A stretch of DNA of 64,000 nucleotides from Brucella pseudintermedia (GTDB lineage Bacteria; Pseudomonadota; Alphaproteobacteria; Rhizobiales; Rhizobiaceae). Below the pieces are notes generated by a model that did not search any database, had not been told where the DNA came from, and worked only from the letters and a program-made list of their open reading frames with translations. This document shows, one piece after another, positions 53,235 through 64,000 of this stretch (positions are counted from its first letter, which is position 1; every line of letters starts with the position of its first letter). The stretch is taken from NCBI RefSeq assembly GCF_008932435.1, contig NZ_WBWE01000004.1:186001-250000 (forward strand), written 5' to 3'. A program made the translations under genes and the position numbers.

Positions 53235-53926
53235 GTGTGACGCTGGCACTGCCTTCCAAAGGGCGATTGAAGGAGCAGACGCTCGCTGTGCTTCAAAGAG
53301 CGGGTTACAACGTGATACTGCCGGACGACTCGCGGAATTATCGCGCGCGCGTTGAGGGCGTACCGGATCTTGATATTCTGTTCCTTTCCGCTTCCGAAAT
53401 AGCCCGCGAGCTGGGATATGGCAGCGTCGATCTTGGTGTGACGGGCGAAGACCTCGTTCGCGAGACGCTGGCGCGCTCGGAGGAGCGCGTGGCTATCGAA
53501 GCGGAACTTGGTTTCGGTCACGCTGATGTTGTCGTGGCCGTCCCGGAAGTCTGGCGCGATGTGACCAGCATGGCCGATCTGGACGACGTGGCTGCGGATT
53601 TCCGCCAGCGTCACGGGCGTCGGCTTCGTATTGCCACCAAATACTGGCGGCTGACGCAGCAGTTCTTTTCGCAGAAGCATGGGATTCAGGTTTATCGCAT
53701 CGTGGAAAGCCTTGGCGCGACCGAAGGGGCCCCCGCGGCTGGCTCTGCCGATATGATCGTGGATATTACGTCGACCGGCTCCACGTTGCGGGCAAACCGG
53801 CTTAAGGTTCTGGAAGACGGCGTTATCCTGCGCTCGCAAGCCTGCCTCGTCTCCGCGCATCGAAGCCGGGAGAATGCACGCGTTACGGAAGTTGCCAACC
53901 GCATCCGCAAGGGATTGAGCGATTAA
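53231..53926 (+). CDS. hisG: ATP phosphoribosyltransferase HisG, short form
   Basis: A 231-residue short HisG lacking the C-terminal regulatory domain of long HisG, matching the presence of HisZ. Motifs are [13 protein letters not shown] at the N-terminus, [17 protein letters not shown] near residue 58, and the PRPP loop [17 protein letters not shown] near residue 174. It commits PRPP and ATP to histidine synthesis. A strong terminator follows. Confidence 0.96.
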   Translation: MSVTLALPSKGRLKEQTLAVLQRAGYNVILPDDSRNYRARVEGVPDLDILFLSASEIARELGYGSVDLGVTGEDLVRETLARSEERVAIEAELGFGHADVVVAVPEVWRDVTSMADLDDVAADFRQRHGRRLRIATKYWRLTQQFFSQKHGIQVYRIVESLGATEGAPAAGSADMIVDITSTGSTLRANRLKVLEDGVILRSQACLVSAHRSRENARVTEVANRIRKGLSD

Positions 53927-53954
53927 TTTTTCCGCGTAGCAATCGTGAAATAAG

Positions 53955-53985
53955 AAAAACCGCGCCTTTTCATGGCGCGGTTTTT
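53955..53985. terminator. Bidirectional terminator between hisG and doxX
   Basis: AAAAACCGCGCC (53955-53966) pairs with GGCGCGGTTTTT (53974-53985), 7-base loop, T-tracts on both strands. Confidence 0.85.
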
Positions 53986-54008
53986 GTTATCGTGCTTGGA
54001 ACGCTTGA

Positions 54009-54410
54009 TCAGCCGCGCTTGGCGTCAATCGAGAGCGCGCCTGCGCCATGCAGGGCGAGGATGAACAGGCCGCCAGCAATTGCGAGATTCTTCTGCGCCA
54101 TCATGGCGTTCATGCCTTGTGAGAAATCCATATGAGCCACGAGCGTCGCACCGATGGTGAAGAGACCGACAACGGCGGCTGCGATACGGGTCTGAAAACC
54201 AACGAGAATTGCGAGGCCGCCTACGAATTCAACCAGACCGACGATAACAGCCGTAACGGTTGGGAGTGGGAGGCCAAGGCCAGCAAAGTAACCCGCGGTG
54301 CCCGAAATGGCAGTGAGCTTGCCGTAGCCGGCAATGATGAAGAGGATCGAAAGAAAGATGCGGGCAATGAGCGTAACAACGCCATTGGACTGTGGAGTGA
54401 TAGAGGACAT
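54009..54410 (-). CDS. DoxX family membrane protein
   Basis: A 133-residue four-helix protein of the common DoxX type (LIARIFLSILFIIAGYGKL, then YFAGLGLPLPTVTAVIVGLVEFVGGLAILVG). The function is not established; members are often redox-stress associated. It shares the convergent terminator with hisG and lies in its own transcript. Confidence 0.85.
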   Translation of the reverse strand: MSSITPQSNGVVTLIARIFLSILFIIAGYGKLTAISGTAGYFAGLGLPLPTVTAVIVGLVEFVGGLAILVGFQTRIAAAVVGLFTIGATLVAHMDFSQGMNAMMAQKNLAIAGGLFILALHGAGALSIDAKRG

Positions 54411-54511
54411 GGGGGCTATCTCCTGTTGAACTGCGGCATCAATTAACGATTGCTGACTGTCAAAGAAAGCCGTCTAATCCTCGACAGTTTGTTTACAATA
54501 TGAATACCAAT

Positions 54512-55903
54512 TCACTCCGGCGCAATCATTCTCTCCGCGCGAACCAATCGCTCATAGTCTTCTTCCGTCACGAGACCGCTCGCCAGCGCTTCTTCGCGCA
54601 AAGTCGTTCCGTTTTTATGTGCGGTCTTGGCGATCTTGGCCGCGTTGTCATAGCCGATAGCGGGAGCGAGCGCCGTGACGAGCATCAGCGAACGATCCAA
54701 TAGTTCCTTGATTCGGCCCCGGTTCGGTTCGATTCCTTCCACACAATGATCGGCAAACGACACCATCGCGTCGCTGAGAATACGGATCGATTGCAGGACA
54801 TTATATGCGATCACCGGCTTGAACACGTTGAGTTCAAAGTGTCCCTGGCTGGCAGCAACCGTAATTGTCGCCTGATTGCCGAACACCTGTGTTGCCACCA
54901 TTGTCAAAGCTTCGGCCTGTGTCGGGTTAACCTTGCCCGGCATGATGGACGACCCCGGTTCGTTTTCCGGCAATGCCAGTTCTCCAAGGCCGGAACGCGG
55001 GCCTGAGCCCAGGAAACGAATGTCGTTGGCGATCTTGAAAAGATCTGCTGCCAAGGCGTTCAAGCTGCCATGGAAGTTGAGAATGGCGCCATGGCTGGCG
55101 AGCGCTTCGAATTTGTTGGGTGCCGTCTTGAAGGGAAGCCCCGTTATTTCGCTCACCGCTTCGGCAAAACCCGTATCGAAGCCGATTGGCGCGTTGAGGC
55201 CAGTGCCGACTGCCGTTCCGCCTTGGGCGAGCAAAAAGACGTCGGCGAGTGATTGCTCGATACGACGGCGTGCATATTCCAATGCGGCGCGGTAGCCAGA
55301 AAACTCCTGTCCGAGTGTGACAGGCGTTGCGTCTTGCGTATGCGTGCGACCGATCTTGATAATATCCCTGAACGTTTCTTCCTTGGCCTTGAGCGCTTCG
55401 GTCAGCTGTTCCAGCGCCGGATACAGCCGGTTGACCGCCTCGACCGCCGTGGCGATATGGATTGCTGTCGGGAAACTGTCATTGGACGATTGGCTCATAT
55501 TTACATGGTCATTGGGATGGACCGGTTTCTTGGAGCCCATCTCACCGCCGAGAAGCTCGATAGCCCGATTTGAAATGACCTCATTGGCATTCATATTGGA
55601 TTGCGTGCCGGAGCCCGTCTGCCAGACGACCAACGGGAAATGATCATCGAGTTTACCCTCAATGACCTCTGAGGCCGCTACCGCAATTACCTGACCAAGA
55701 ACCGGATCGAGCTTTCCCAGTGCAATATTGGTTTCTGCTGCCGCGCGTTTGACGACGCCCAGCGCATGAACCAATGGCAGTGGCATGCGCTCCCCACCGA
55801 TTTTGAAATTTTGCAGCGAGCGTTGGGTCTGGGCGCCCCAGTAGCGGTCCGCAGGAACATCAATCGGTCCGAAAGTGTCTGTTTCGGTTCGCGTAGCGGT
55901 CAT
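54512..55903 (-). CDS. fumC: Fumarate hydratase, class II
   Basis: A 463-residue class II fumarase. Family signature [15 protein letters not shown] near residue 317 contains the catalytic serine loop; [17 protein letters not shown] and [19 protein letters not shown] form the rest of the active site. It interconverts fumarate and malate in the TCA cycle and, unlike iron-sulfur class I fumarases, resists oxidants. Single gene. Confidence 0.96.
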   Translation of the reverse strand: MTATRTETDTFGPIDVPADRYWGAQTQRSLQNFKIGGERMPLPLVHALGVVKRAAAETNIALGKLDPVLGQVIAVAASEVIEGKLDDHFPLVVWQTGSGTQSNMNANEVISNRAIELLGGEMGSKKPVHPNDHVNMSQSSNDSFPTAIHIATAVEAVNRLYPALEQLTEALKAKEETFRDIIKIGRTHTQDATPVTLGQEFSGYRAALEYARRRIEQSLADVFLLAQGGTAVGTGLNAPIGFDTGFAEAVSEITGLPFKTAPNKFEALASHGAILNFHGSLNALAADLFKIANDIRFLGSGPRSGLGELALPENEPGSSIMPGKVNPTQAEALTMVATQVFGNQATITVAASQGHFELNVFKPVIAYNVLQSIRILSDAMVSFADHCVEGIEPNRGRIKELLDRSLMLVTALAPAIGYDNAAKIAKTAHKNGTTLREEALASGLVTEEDYERLVRAERMIAPE

Positions 55904-56059
55904 CTGTGGTCTCCGACTGACTTGGACTCGGAAGCGAGCCTTATAATGAATATATCACCGCCATTTACAGACGGCTGATGTTTCTTCGTGAAACTTTAAG
56001 GTACAATCATTTGATAAAATATGACTGAGAGAGTCAATTTTTATTGATTATCCGCAATG

Positions 56060-56314
56060 TCAAGCATCGCCGTCTTCATCGTCGTCCGTTTCGGAAATCC
56101 AGGCAATCGGTTCAATCTTGCGCTGGGTTTTGCTGTCGGTGAATGTCCACCAGCCAGTATCCGTCTCGTCCCATTGACCGCCGCCGGCCTGCAATTGAGC
56201 AAGTGTTCGGTATTGGGCAATTGACTCGTTGCGCTGGTCGTCCTCGTCAGTCCAGACGACTGTTATCTTTCGGCCGTCTTTCGGGGCGGTGCTGATGGGC
56301 AGTTCCTTGCGCAT
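56060..56314 (-). CDS. Hypothetical small acidic protein
   Basis: An 84-residue soluble protein starting MRKELPISTAPKDGRKITVVWTDEDD and ending in an acidic tail (SETDDDEDGDA). ATG 56314 is chosen because GGAG lies 9-12 bases upstream; a 14-codon extension exists. The segment PISTAPKDG followed by a WWTFTD block recalls small uncharacterized proteins common in Rhizobiales. No function assigned. Confidence 0.6.
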   Translation of the reverse strand: MRKELPISTAPKDGRKITVVWTDEDDQRNESIAQYRTLAQLQAGGGQWDETDTGWWTFTDSKTQRKIEPIAWISETDDDEDGDA

Positions 56315-56405
56315 ATAACTATCACTCCGTTGCAATCGGGAATAATCATAGGGCAAGCGATGACAGCGGCAAGCCTGAACTCCGGGTTTCGGCTTGCCAT
56401 GTTCA

Positions 56406-56966
56406 TTATCCGGCGCGAGCGGCCTTTAGTGCCTTGCCCCACCAGATCAACTGGTCCAGCATATTCTTGGCCGCTTCCGCCAGATGAGGGAAATCATCCA
56501 GCTTGTTCTCGCCTTTAACGACCGCAAGATAGTCGGGGAAGAGGATATGGACGCCTGTTTTGACGGACATAGAGGACATTTCCACAGCGATCATCCGCAG
56601 TTGTTCGACAGCGCGAGCGCCACCGACGCCTCCGTAGCCAACGAAGCCCATCGGCTTCTGTATCCAGTCACCATAGTCGATAGCGTTCTTTAGAACGGCA
56701 GTTGGCGCATGATTATATTCAGCGGCGGTGAGAATATAAGCATCGAATTCCCGCAGTTTCGTTTTCCATTTGTCAGCGGTTTCTGCCTGAGCGGTCGTGG
56801 TGGATGTGTCGCCATAGAAACCCATCGGATAGTCCGCGACATCGAGAACTTCGACGTCCAGTTCGGGCCGTTCGGCAACAAGTTTCGCAATCCATTGGGC
56901 GGGGACCGGGGCAAAACGCTGTTCGCGCGTGCTGCCGATGATGACAGCGACTTTGAGATCGGACAT
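56406..56966 (-). CDS. NADPH-dependent FMN reductase family protein
   Basis: A 186-residue flavodoxin-fold protein. IIGSTREQRFAPVPAQW binds the FMN phosphate, and LTAAEYNHAPTAVLKNAIDY is typical of the NADPH-dependent FMN reductase/azoreductase-quinone reductase family. A GAGGTG sequence supports the ATG at 56966. It is divergent from an HxlR regulator, 81 bases away, so it is probably induced by electrophiles or quinones. Confidence 0.9.
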   Translation of the reverse strand: MSDLKVAVIIGSTREQRFAPVPAQWIAKLVAERPELDVEVLDVADYPMGFYGDTSTTTAQAETADKWKTKLREFDAYILTAAEYNHAPTAVLKNAIDYGDWIQKPMGFVGYGGVGGARAVEQLRMIAVEMSSMSVKTGVHILFPDYLAVVKGENKLDDFPHLAEAAKNMLDQLIWWGKALKAARAG

Positions 56967-57047
56967 AGATAACACCTCATTGAAGTAGTAACCATTAGAA
57001 ACCGACGCTATATAAGTGACCAATTTTCGGCGCAAGGAGGCACTTTT

Positions 57048-57443
57048 ATGAAACCGGGTAACTTCAAGGAAACCAGCGCTTGCAGGACCGTGACCGAGAT
57101 TCTGTCCCGCGTTGGCGACAAATGGTCTGTGCTGGTGGTGAGTTATCTCGGCAATCGTCCGATGCGTTTCAACGAGTTGCGCCGAACGGTGGAAGGCATT
57201 TCTCAGAAAATGTTGACGACCACGTTGCGGAATCTGGAACGGGATGGCTTCGTCAATCGTACGATCTTTCCGACTATACCGCCTAAGGTAGAGTATGAAC
57301 TGACTGACATGGGACGTGACCTTCTGCGACCGGTGCGTGCACTGGGTGAATGGGCAGTAGCCAACGAAGCAAAAGTGATGATGGCGCGTGCTCGATATGA
57401 CGCAGTTGCTTCCAGCAAGGAGCGGATCGACGCGGCAGAATAA
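57048..57443 (+). CDS. HxlR-family transcriptional regulator
   Basis: A 131-residue HxlR-type wHTH protein: CRTVTEILSRVGDKWSVLVVSYLGNRPMRFNELRRTVEGISQKMLTTTLRNLERDGFV. The cysteine before the first helix is the position that senses oxidants or electrophiles in HypR/QorR-like members. AAGGAGG precedes the ATG. It probably controls the divergent FMN reductase gene. Confidence 0.88.
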   Translation: MKPGNFKETSACRTVTEILSRVGDKWSVLVVSYLGNRPMRFNELRRTVEGISQKMLTTTLRNLERDGFVNRTIFPTIPPKVEYELTDMGRDLLRPVRALGEWAVANEAKVMMARARYDAVASSKERIDAAE

Positions 57444-57675
57444 AGGCTGGTTTTTAGGGAGTGCAAGTGGAAAGACAGGCTGAAGCCTGTCTTTCCTGTT
57501 GCCCGAGACAGGACTTCCAAAGTGCGGGGGCAAACAGGAAGTCCGTCTCTATATCAATTCGGATTGACCATGATTGATGGTCCAGTGTCAATCAGAAGTT
57601 TCTAAAATAATAGATGCACGGTGGCAAACCGAAAGCAGAGTAAATTTTTCATAAATCACAACGGGTTACGACAAG

Positions 57676-57707
57676 CAAAAAGAAAGGCGGCCAGGGGCCG
57701 CCTTTCT
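57676..57707 (-). terminator. Terminator of the groESL operon
   Basis: AGAAAGGCGGCC (57681-57692) pairs with GGCCGCCTTTCT (57696-57707) around three bases, followed on the minus strand by TTTTTG. Confidence 0.85.
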
Positions 57708-57737
57708 CGCGTTTCAAAGAAATAAGGACGTGGCTTC

Positions 57738-59408
<1,671 letters not shown>

Positions 59409-59456
59409 TTATGGTGAATTGGTTTTCAGGTAAGAGCGAAACCGCCCGAGGCTTGA

Positions 59457-59753
59457 TTAGCCAACGATACCCAAAATGTCGGATTCCTTCATGATCAGCA
59501 GGTCTTCGCCGCCGATCTTGACTTCGGTGCCCGACCATTTGCCGAACAGAACCTTGTCGCCAGCCTTGACTTCCAGAGCAATCAGCTTGCCTGCTTCATC
59601 ACGAGCGCCAGCGCCAACAGCGACGATTTCGCCTTCCTGCGGCTTTTCCTTGGCGGTGTCAGGGATGATGATGCCGCCGGCGGTCTTGGCTTCCGATTCA
59701 ACGCGACGAACGACGACGCGGTCATGAAGCGGGCGGAACTTGATATCAGCCAT
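59457..59753 (-). CDS. groS: Co-chaperonin GroES (10 kDa)
   Basis: A 98-residue Gro[35 protein letters not shown] with the mobile loop GGIIIP that contacts GroEL. The ATG at 59753 is the family start; the open frame extends to 59828 across the CIRCE region but is leader sequence. First gene of the heat-shock operon. Confidence 0.97.
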   Translation of the reverse strand: MADIKFRPLHDRVVVRRVESEAKTAGGIIIPDTAKEKPQEGEIVAVGAGARDEAGKLIALEVKAGDKVLFGKWSGTEVKIGGEDLLIMKESDILGIVG

Positions 59754-59814
59754 GGTATAACCCTTGGTGTTATAGACGTTGAACCCGATTACGGATCGAA
59801 CCGATCCGCGCTTG

Positions 59815-59841
59815 TTAGCACTCATCATGTGAGAGTGCTAA
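59815..59841. promoter_or_regulatory. CIRCE element (HrcA operator)
   Basis: TTAGCACTC (59815-59823) and GAGTGCTAA (59833-59841) with a 9-base spacer match the CIRCE consensus exactly. It lies in the groES leader just after the predicted transcription start, where HrcA represses groESL in the absence of heat shock. Confidence 0.98.
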
Positions 59842-59850
59842 CGTGGTTCT

Positions 59851-59879
59851 GAGATAGAAGGCGCGTCTGATCTTGTCAA
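59851..59879 (-). promoter_or_regulatory. groESL promoter
   Basis: On the minus strand TTGACA (59874-59879) and TATCTC (59851-59856) are 17 bases apart; the start is predicted at about 59844, next to CIRCE. The extended CTTGACA also fits an alphaproteobacterial heat-shock sigma (RpoH) -35. Confidence 0.75.
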
Positions 59880-59993
59880 GATTGCCTGATGAATTTGACA
59901 GGCGGATGATGGTTAATTTGCACCATCCTTAACGCACAACCACCATAGGGCAGGCGCAGCCGATACCCGCATATGGTGACGCTGTTGCCAATA

Positions 59994-61859
59994 TCAATCG
60001 ACGATGCGCAGATTGGACAGTTCGTCGCCGATCTGGCGAAAGGTTTCTGCGAGATTGCCGCCGGTAGAGTTCCAGAAAAGTTTCGCAGCTTTACCGTTTT
60101 CCATGCGAACGCGAGAATCGGACGAGCAGGACCTCAATAGATCGATCTGTGCCCTTTCATCGCTCTTGCTGCTGCTTAGATCGAGTGCGACGGTCATGAT
60201 GACGATATTTGCGGCTTTTGCATTGTTGCAAAGTGTTTCAAATTTCGCATTCATCGCCTTGCCATAGACAGTGTTGTCCTGCGATACTGCTATATTCGTC
60301 TCCTGAAAAAGACGCGTACGCCCATATTCGGCAGGAACTTCGCGCGTATAGCCGTAGGCTGAATAATAAGACTGGTTGCCAGCCCGATCCGACCCGTTGC
60401 TTCCGAGTAGATACTTATAAGTGTAGTAGGTGTTCGCGCCATCGGTCAGAACGATAACGACTTTGTCATTTCCACGTTCGCTTTCGGGTCTGCCTTCGGT
60501 AAAAGGTGCCCCGTGAGCAATGGTACGCCATCCCCATGCCAATCCCTCGGGCACGTTCGTGCCCCCCTTCGGCTTCATGGCGTCAATTGCGTTCAAGATC
60601 GCCCTTTTGCCTTCAATTTTGGAGACATCAGTAAGTAGTGTTAGAGGAGAGGTCGTGCAGCTATAGTTGGGCCCGCCATCTTCACGAGGTGTCCTTGAAA
60701 ACTGAAGATAATACTTCGTAACGTCGCGCTGTAGTTTTCTATAATCGCTACCACCTAAACTTTCGTTCCACCAATAGTTCAGGCCGCTGTCCCTGCTGCT
60801 GATATAGTATTCAGCCGGTGCGAACATTGGCACGAAGAGAGTCGCGGGATTGTCTGCCACGGGCGCGGAGACATCCAGTGCATATTTGCCGCTGCGGGCC
60901 TCAACGCATCCAGCCCATTTCAGCCATGATATATTATATCTTGCTATAATATCATTATATAACACAGCGCGAGAAAATGGCTTCCCGTCATCTTTTCCCC
61001 AGCCGGAGCCGGATTTGTAGAATCGTTTGCTGCCGACGGGATTCTCGATGATCTTACGATTGGCATCGATTGTGACAGGGAGATCGAAGTATTCGAAGCT
61101 GACTTTATTAAGCCCAGTGGTATCCATCCAGGCCGCATTTAGATATTGCGGGCCGACATTGACGGATCCGGCGAAGGGCACCAGAGAAAATTGCACGGGT
61201 TTTTCGACCCGCGTGATAATGGCAGATTGGGCAGCCATGGTCTCCACGAGTTGCTTCGCGGCATCCTTGAGCAATTCCATGCGTTTTTTGCTTGAGCCAC
61301 TTCCCAGGTAATCCATAGAACCGGAATTATCGAGGACAAGCGCAACTTCGACCGTGTTCTTAAGTCTTACGGCTGACTGCATCGCGTATTTTTTATCGTC
61401 CCAGTCATTTCGGTCCGAACCCAGCAGGCGAGACGCTATGACTCCGAAAAGGGACTGATATGTGAAGTTGGCGGTTGCCCGCACTTGCTGGTCTGCTTGC
61501 GCTCCTTCTGGAAAACTGACCTGAAACTGCACTGCGTCAATGTTTATCGCCGTAAGGTTTGCGCCAAAGACCCGTGCTCCATAGGCCTGCATGTCGGATT
61601 GGGAGGCTCCGGTGGAGAACCTCTTGCCTACGGCCAAAGCTGCGGCATCCAGCGAAGCTTGCACATTGTTGCGCACGCGCATGAGATTGGCGGTGTCAAC
61701 CGCGACCATGCCAGCGAGAAGCAGCGGCACTAGCACCAAAGCCGCGATCATGGCGAAGTTCCCGCGTTCGTCCTTCGCGAAGCGCAGGGTCGTCAAGTGA
61801 GGCAAGCGACGAAAAGCAAGCGGCTGAAGCCCGCCGACTTTAGTCATCCAGTTTTTCAT
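59994..61859 (-). CDS. TadE/TadG-like protein with von Willebrand factor A domain
   Basis: A 621-residue envelope protein. The N-terminal TadE/G helix (ERGNFAMIAALVLVPLLLAGMVAVDTANLMRVRNNVQASLDAAALAVGK, residues 32-80) is followed by a VWA domain with MIDAS residues DNSGS near residue 177 and later VIVLTDGANTYY near residue 470. TadG-type proteins are pseudopilins-like or accessory proteins of Flp pili, but no tad/cpa genes are adjacent here. An AT-rich patch at about 60930-60965 is out of character with the rest. Stand-alone copies are common in Rhizobiales. Confidence 0.85.
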   Translation of the reverse strand: MKNWMTKVGGLQPLAFRRLPHLTTLRFAKDERGNFAMIAALVLVPLLLAGMVAVDTANLMRVRNNVQASLDAAALAVGKRFSTGASQSDMQAYGARVFGANLTAINIDAVQFQVSFPEGAQADQQVRATANFTYQSLFGVIASRLLGSDRNDWDDKKYAMQSAVRLKNTVEVALVLDNSGSMDYLGSGSSKKRMELLKDAAKQLVETMAAQSAIITRVEKPVQFSLVPFAGSVNVGPQYLNAAWMDTTGLNKVSFEYFDLPVTIDANRKIIENPVGSKRFYKSGSGWGKDDGKPFSRAVLYNDIIARYNISWLKWAGCVEARSGKYALDVSAPVADNPATLFVPMFAPAEYYISSRDSGLNYWWNESLGGSDYRKLQRDVTKYYLQFSRTPREDGGPNYSCTTSPLTLLTDVSKIEGKRAILNAIDAMKPKGGTNVPEGLAWGWRTIAHGAPFTEGRPESERGNDKVVIVLTDGANTYYTYKYLLGSNGSDRAGNQSYYSAYGYTREVPAEYGRTRLFQETNIAVSQDNTVYGKAMNAKFETLCNNAKAANIVIMTVALDLSSSKSDERAQIDLLRSCSSDSRVRMENGKAAKLFWNSTGGNLAETFRQIGDELSNLRIVD

Positions 61860-62121
61860 TTTGGCCCCCGCCGACGGTTGTGCTCACAAGAGTTGAAATG
61901 GAAAGTTGTACCTGCTCCTATCAGTATCTTTCTAACAGTCAGTCACGAAGCAGGGTAAATGAACGATGAAGAATCGCATGGGATAATTGGACGCGCTTTA
62001 GCGGTCGGATTCGGGCCTAAAGGCCGTGACAGATGTGGTTGGCTACGCTAGATGGAGCGCTGGCAATCCATCAAACGGCCCTGGCGGTCTCGCCCTACAG
62101 ACGAATTCTCAAGAGGAAACC

Positions 62122-62970
62122 ATGAAGCAGCTTGAACGCCTCGACGATCTGACCGACCAGTACGATGTGCTGTTCTGCGATGTATGGGGCGTCGTGCACA
62201 ACGGTGTGGCCGCTTATCCGGCTGCAATCGAGGCGCTGAAGCGCGCGCGCGCCAAGGGCGTCACGGTCGTTCTTGTAACCAATTCTCCCAGACCGCATCC
62301 CGATGTTGAAAAGCAGATGCTCGGTCTAGGCGTGCCTGCGGATACATATGATCGTGTTGTGACGTCGGGCGATGTAACCCGTGATCTGATCGCGGAAGGC
62401 CCTCGCAAGGTGTTTCATATCGGTTGCGAGCGCGAGCTGACCATCTATGACGGTCTCGACGTTGAGTTGGTCGAAGAATTTGACGCTTCGGGTGTCGTCT
62501 GTACCGGGCTTTATGATGACGAAAGCGAAACGCCGGACGATTACAAGGAATTGCTGGTCCGGTTGCGTTCGCGCAATTTGCCGTTCATTTGTGCCAACCC
62601 GGATATAATGGTTGAGCGCGGCTCCCGGCTGATCTGGTGCGCTGGCGCTCTTGCGCGGGAATATGGGCAGCTTGGCGGACGCACACTCATAGCTGGAAAG
62701 CCCCATCGTCCGATTTATGAAGCAGCGCTGCGGTTTGCGGAAGAAATTCGCGGGACGAAAGTCGAGAAAACGCGAATTCTTGGTATCGGAGACGGTGTTC
62801 TAACCGATGTCAAAGGGGCCGCCGATTTCGGGCTGGATGTGCTTTACATCTCCGGCGGAGTTCACGCGGCGGACTATACGACCGATGGCACTGTTGACAT
62901 TGATCGAATGGAGGCGTTTCTCCAGAAGCATGGCAATCGCCCGGTTGCTGCGCTGAATGCTCTTGTTTGA
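62122..62970 (+). CDS. HAD-superfamily (class IIA, NagD-like) hydrolase
   Basis: A 282-residue HAD phosphatase of the group named TIGR01459. Motif I is FCDVWGVVHNG (second Asp replaced by Trp-Gly context typical of this group), motif II is VLVTNSPRP, GKPHRPIYEAAL gives the Lys, and motif IV is GIGDGVLTDVKGA. AGAGGA precedes the ATG at 62122. It is 41 bases upstream of ribF on the same strand; association with ribF suggests a flavin- or nucleotide-related phosphatase, unproven. Confidence 0.88.
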   Translation: MKQLERLDDLTDQYDVLFCDVWGVVHNGVAAYPAAIEALKRARAKGVTVVLVTNSPRPHPDVEKQMLGLGVPADTYDRVVTSGDVTRDLIAEGPRKVFHIGCERELTIYDGLDVELVEEFDASGVVCTGLYDDESETPDDYKELLVRLRSRNLPFICANPDIMVERGSRLIWCAGALAREYGQLGGRTLIAGKPHRPIYEAALRFAEEIRGTKVEKTRILGIGDGVLTDVKGAADFGLDVLYISGGVHAADYTTDGTVDIDRMEAFLQKHGNRPVAALNALV

Positions 62971-63011
62971 ATGAGGGCAACCTCTCACGACCAGTCAAAG
63001 ACCAGATCAAA

Positions 63012-64000
63012 ATGACCAAATCCAGCTTTCAGCGCCTTTCTGGAACGGATTCCCTGCCGGGACACCTGCACAATTGTGTGGTGGCGATCGGCAATTTCGA
63101 TGGCGTTCATCGCGGTCATCAGGCCGTTCTCGAACGCGCGCTGGAGATCGCCAAAAAACGTGGGCTTCCGGCAGTGGTTTTAACTTTCGAGCCGCACCCG
63201 CGCAGTTTTTTCAAGCCCGATGCGCCGATAGATCGTTTGACCGCAGCGCCCAAGAAAGCTGAAATTCTGCGTTTGATGGGGTTCGATGCTGTCGTCGAAC
63301 AGCCCTTCACTATTGAGTTTTCGTCCCGCTCGGCGGAAGATTTCGTCGAGCATATTCTGGTTGAAAGATTGCACGCGAGCTGTGTCGTCACTGGGTATGA
63401 CTTTCATTTCGGCAAAGGACGGCGCGGGACACCGCAATTCCTTCAGAAAGCGGGAGAAACTGCCGGATTTACGGTGATGCTTGTCGATGCCTTTACAGAT
63501 GAAGGCGATAATCTCGTCTCGTCGACCCGTATAAGAAATCTGCTTTGCGAAGGCGATGTCGCTCAAGCGGCGGGACTTCTCGGTTATCGTTATATGGTGT
63601 GCGGTGAAGTCATTCACGGCAAGAAGCTCGGGCGAACACTTGGGTTTCCCACTGCCAATATGCAAATTGATGCACAAGCAGGGCTGAAGCATGGCATTTA
63701 CGCCGTCAGGTTCCGGCGCGCTGGTGGCGACATTTACGACGGTGTTGCGAGTTTCGGCCGGCGTCCAACCGTTGACAGTGACGGTGCTCCTCTGCTTGAA
63801 ACTTTTCTTTTCGATTTTTCAGGCGACCTCTATGGCGAAACCGCTTGTGTATCGTTCTTCGGGTTCCTGCGCGGCGAGATAAAGTTCGATGGCCTTGACC
63901 CGCTTATCGAGCAGATGAAGCGTGATGATGCCGAGGCGCGAGCGCTGCTTGCAAGTGCCAGGCCGGTTTCTGAACTGGATCGCTTGCTTTCGTTCGCATG
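63012..64000 (+). CDS. ribF: Bifunctional riboflavin kinase/FAD synthetase RibF (3' end outside window)
   Basis: The first 329 residues are visible and the frame is open at the window end. The N-terminal FMN adenylyltransferase domain shows VAIGNFDGVHRGHQAVLERAL, TFEPHPRSFF and VTGYDFHFGKGRRGTPQFL with STRIRNLLCEGDV; the C-terminal riboflavin kinase domain begins GEVIHGKKLGRTLGFPTANM and includes YDGVASFGRRPTV. It converts riboflavin to FMN and FAD. Family length is about 315-330 residues, so only a few codons are missing. Confidence 0.95.
   Translation, partial: MTKSSFQRLSGTDSLPGHLHNCVVAIGNFDGVHRGHQAVLERALEIAKKRGLPAVVLTFEPHPRSFFKPDAPIDRLTAAPKKAEILRLMGFDAVVEQPFTIEFSSRSAEDFVEHILVERLHASCVVTGYDFHFGKGRRGTPQFLQKAGETAGFTVMLVDAFTDEGDNLVSSTRIRNLLCEGDVAQAAGLLGYRYMVCGEVIHGKKLGRTLGFPTANMQIDAQAGLKHGIYAVRFRRAGGDIYDGVASFGRRPTVDSDGAPLLETFLFDFSGDLYGETACVSFFGFLRGEIKFDGLDPLIEQMKRDDAEARALLASARPVSELDRLLSFA

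Noticed and set aside
56967-57533. N-terminal extension of the FMN reductase frame across the HxlR gene
   Set aside because: The extension has no family similarity and overlaps the well-supported HxlR gene; a ribosome-binding site supports ATG 56966.

Overview
The window looks like an Alphaproteobacterium of the Brucella/Ochrobactrum group (family Brucellaceae). The evidence is the protein-level character of nearly every gene, moderately high GC content, and the combination of minCDE, groESL, a short HisG with HisZ, and a SoxR-controlled efflux operon. In Brucella several of these loci (minCDE, groESL) lie on the smaller chromosome, so this is probably a stretch of a secondary chromosome; that placement is from memory of the genus, not something the window proves. 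I saw no insertion sequence, prophage or CRISPR array. One tRNA (Gln, CTG) is present.

Layout. 1-3.7 kb: end of a glutathione-S-transferase-like gene, soxR, and a MFS pump/DoxX/short-chain dehydrogenase operon behind a textbook SoxR box. 3.8-11.2 kb: an envelope-sugar cluster whose first genes resemble the mycobacterial decaprenyl-phosphoryl-arabinose pathway (HAD-UbiA fusion, DprE1-like oxidase), followed by an ArnE-like small flippase, an epimerase/reductase and a class III aminotransferase, with a convergent GT-C type membrane glycosyltransferase. 11.2-13.1 kb: a protein-free region with two divergent arrays of three hairpins, each hairpin showing a CCTCCTCCC loop, in inverted duplicate units. 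13.1-15.3 kb: minCDE plus a small downstream ORF. 15.5-17.2 kb: argP-like regulator and divergent LysE/ArgO exporter. 17.2-23 kb: an ABC uptake operon bracketed by two COG0212-type formyl-THF-cyclo-ligase-like genes, with a divergent RpiR regulator. 23-28.7 kb: FAD monooxygenase, DMT transporter, TerC, a GT-A-like protein, tRNA-Gln, and a DUF1127 gene with a CTCCTCC-loop terminator.

28.9-34.7 kb: LysR regulator, xseA, a lipoprotein-like L,D-transpeptidase, gshA, rsmE. 34.8-38.5 kb: MarR regulator and an aaeXAB-like aromatic-acid efflux operon. 38.6-42.7 kb: glutamine amidotransferase, phosphatase, FadR-type regulator and LysR regulator. 42.9-47 kb: glcDEF glycolate oxidase. 47-50.5 kb: aldo/keto reductase, a second L,D-transpeptidase, tag, a LysE-type exporter. 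50.6-53.9 kb: translationally coupled hisS-hisZ-hisG. 54-57.4 kb: DoxX, fumC, FMN reductase with divergent HxlR regulator. 57.7-59.9 kb: groES-groEL with a perfect CIRCE element. 60-64 kb: a TadG-like VWA protein, a NagD-like HAD phosphatase and the start of ribF.

The parts most likely to be new biology are the inverted pair of CCTCCTCCC hairpin arrays, the lipid-linked pentose/amino-sugar cluster, and the COG0212-ABC transporter operon.
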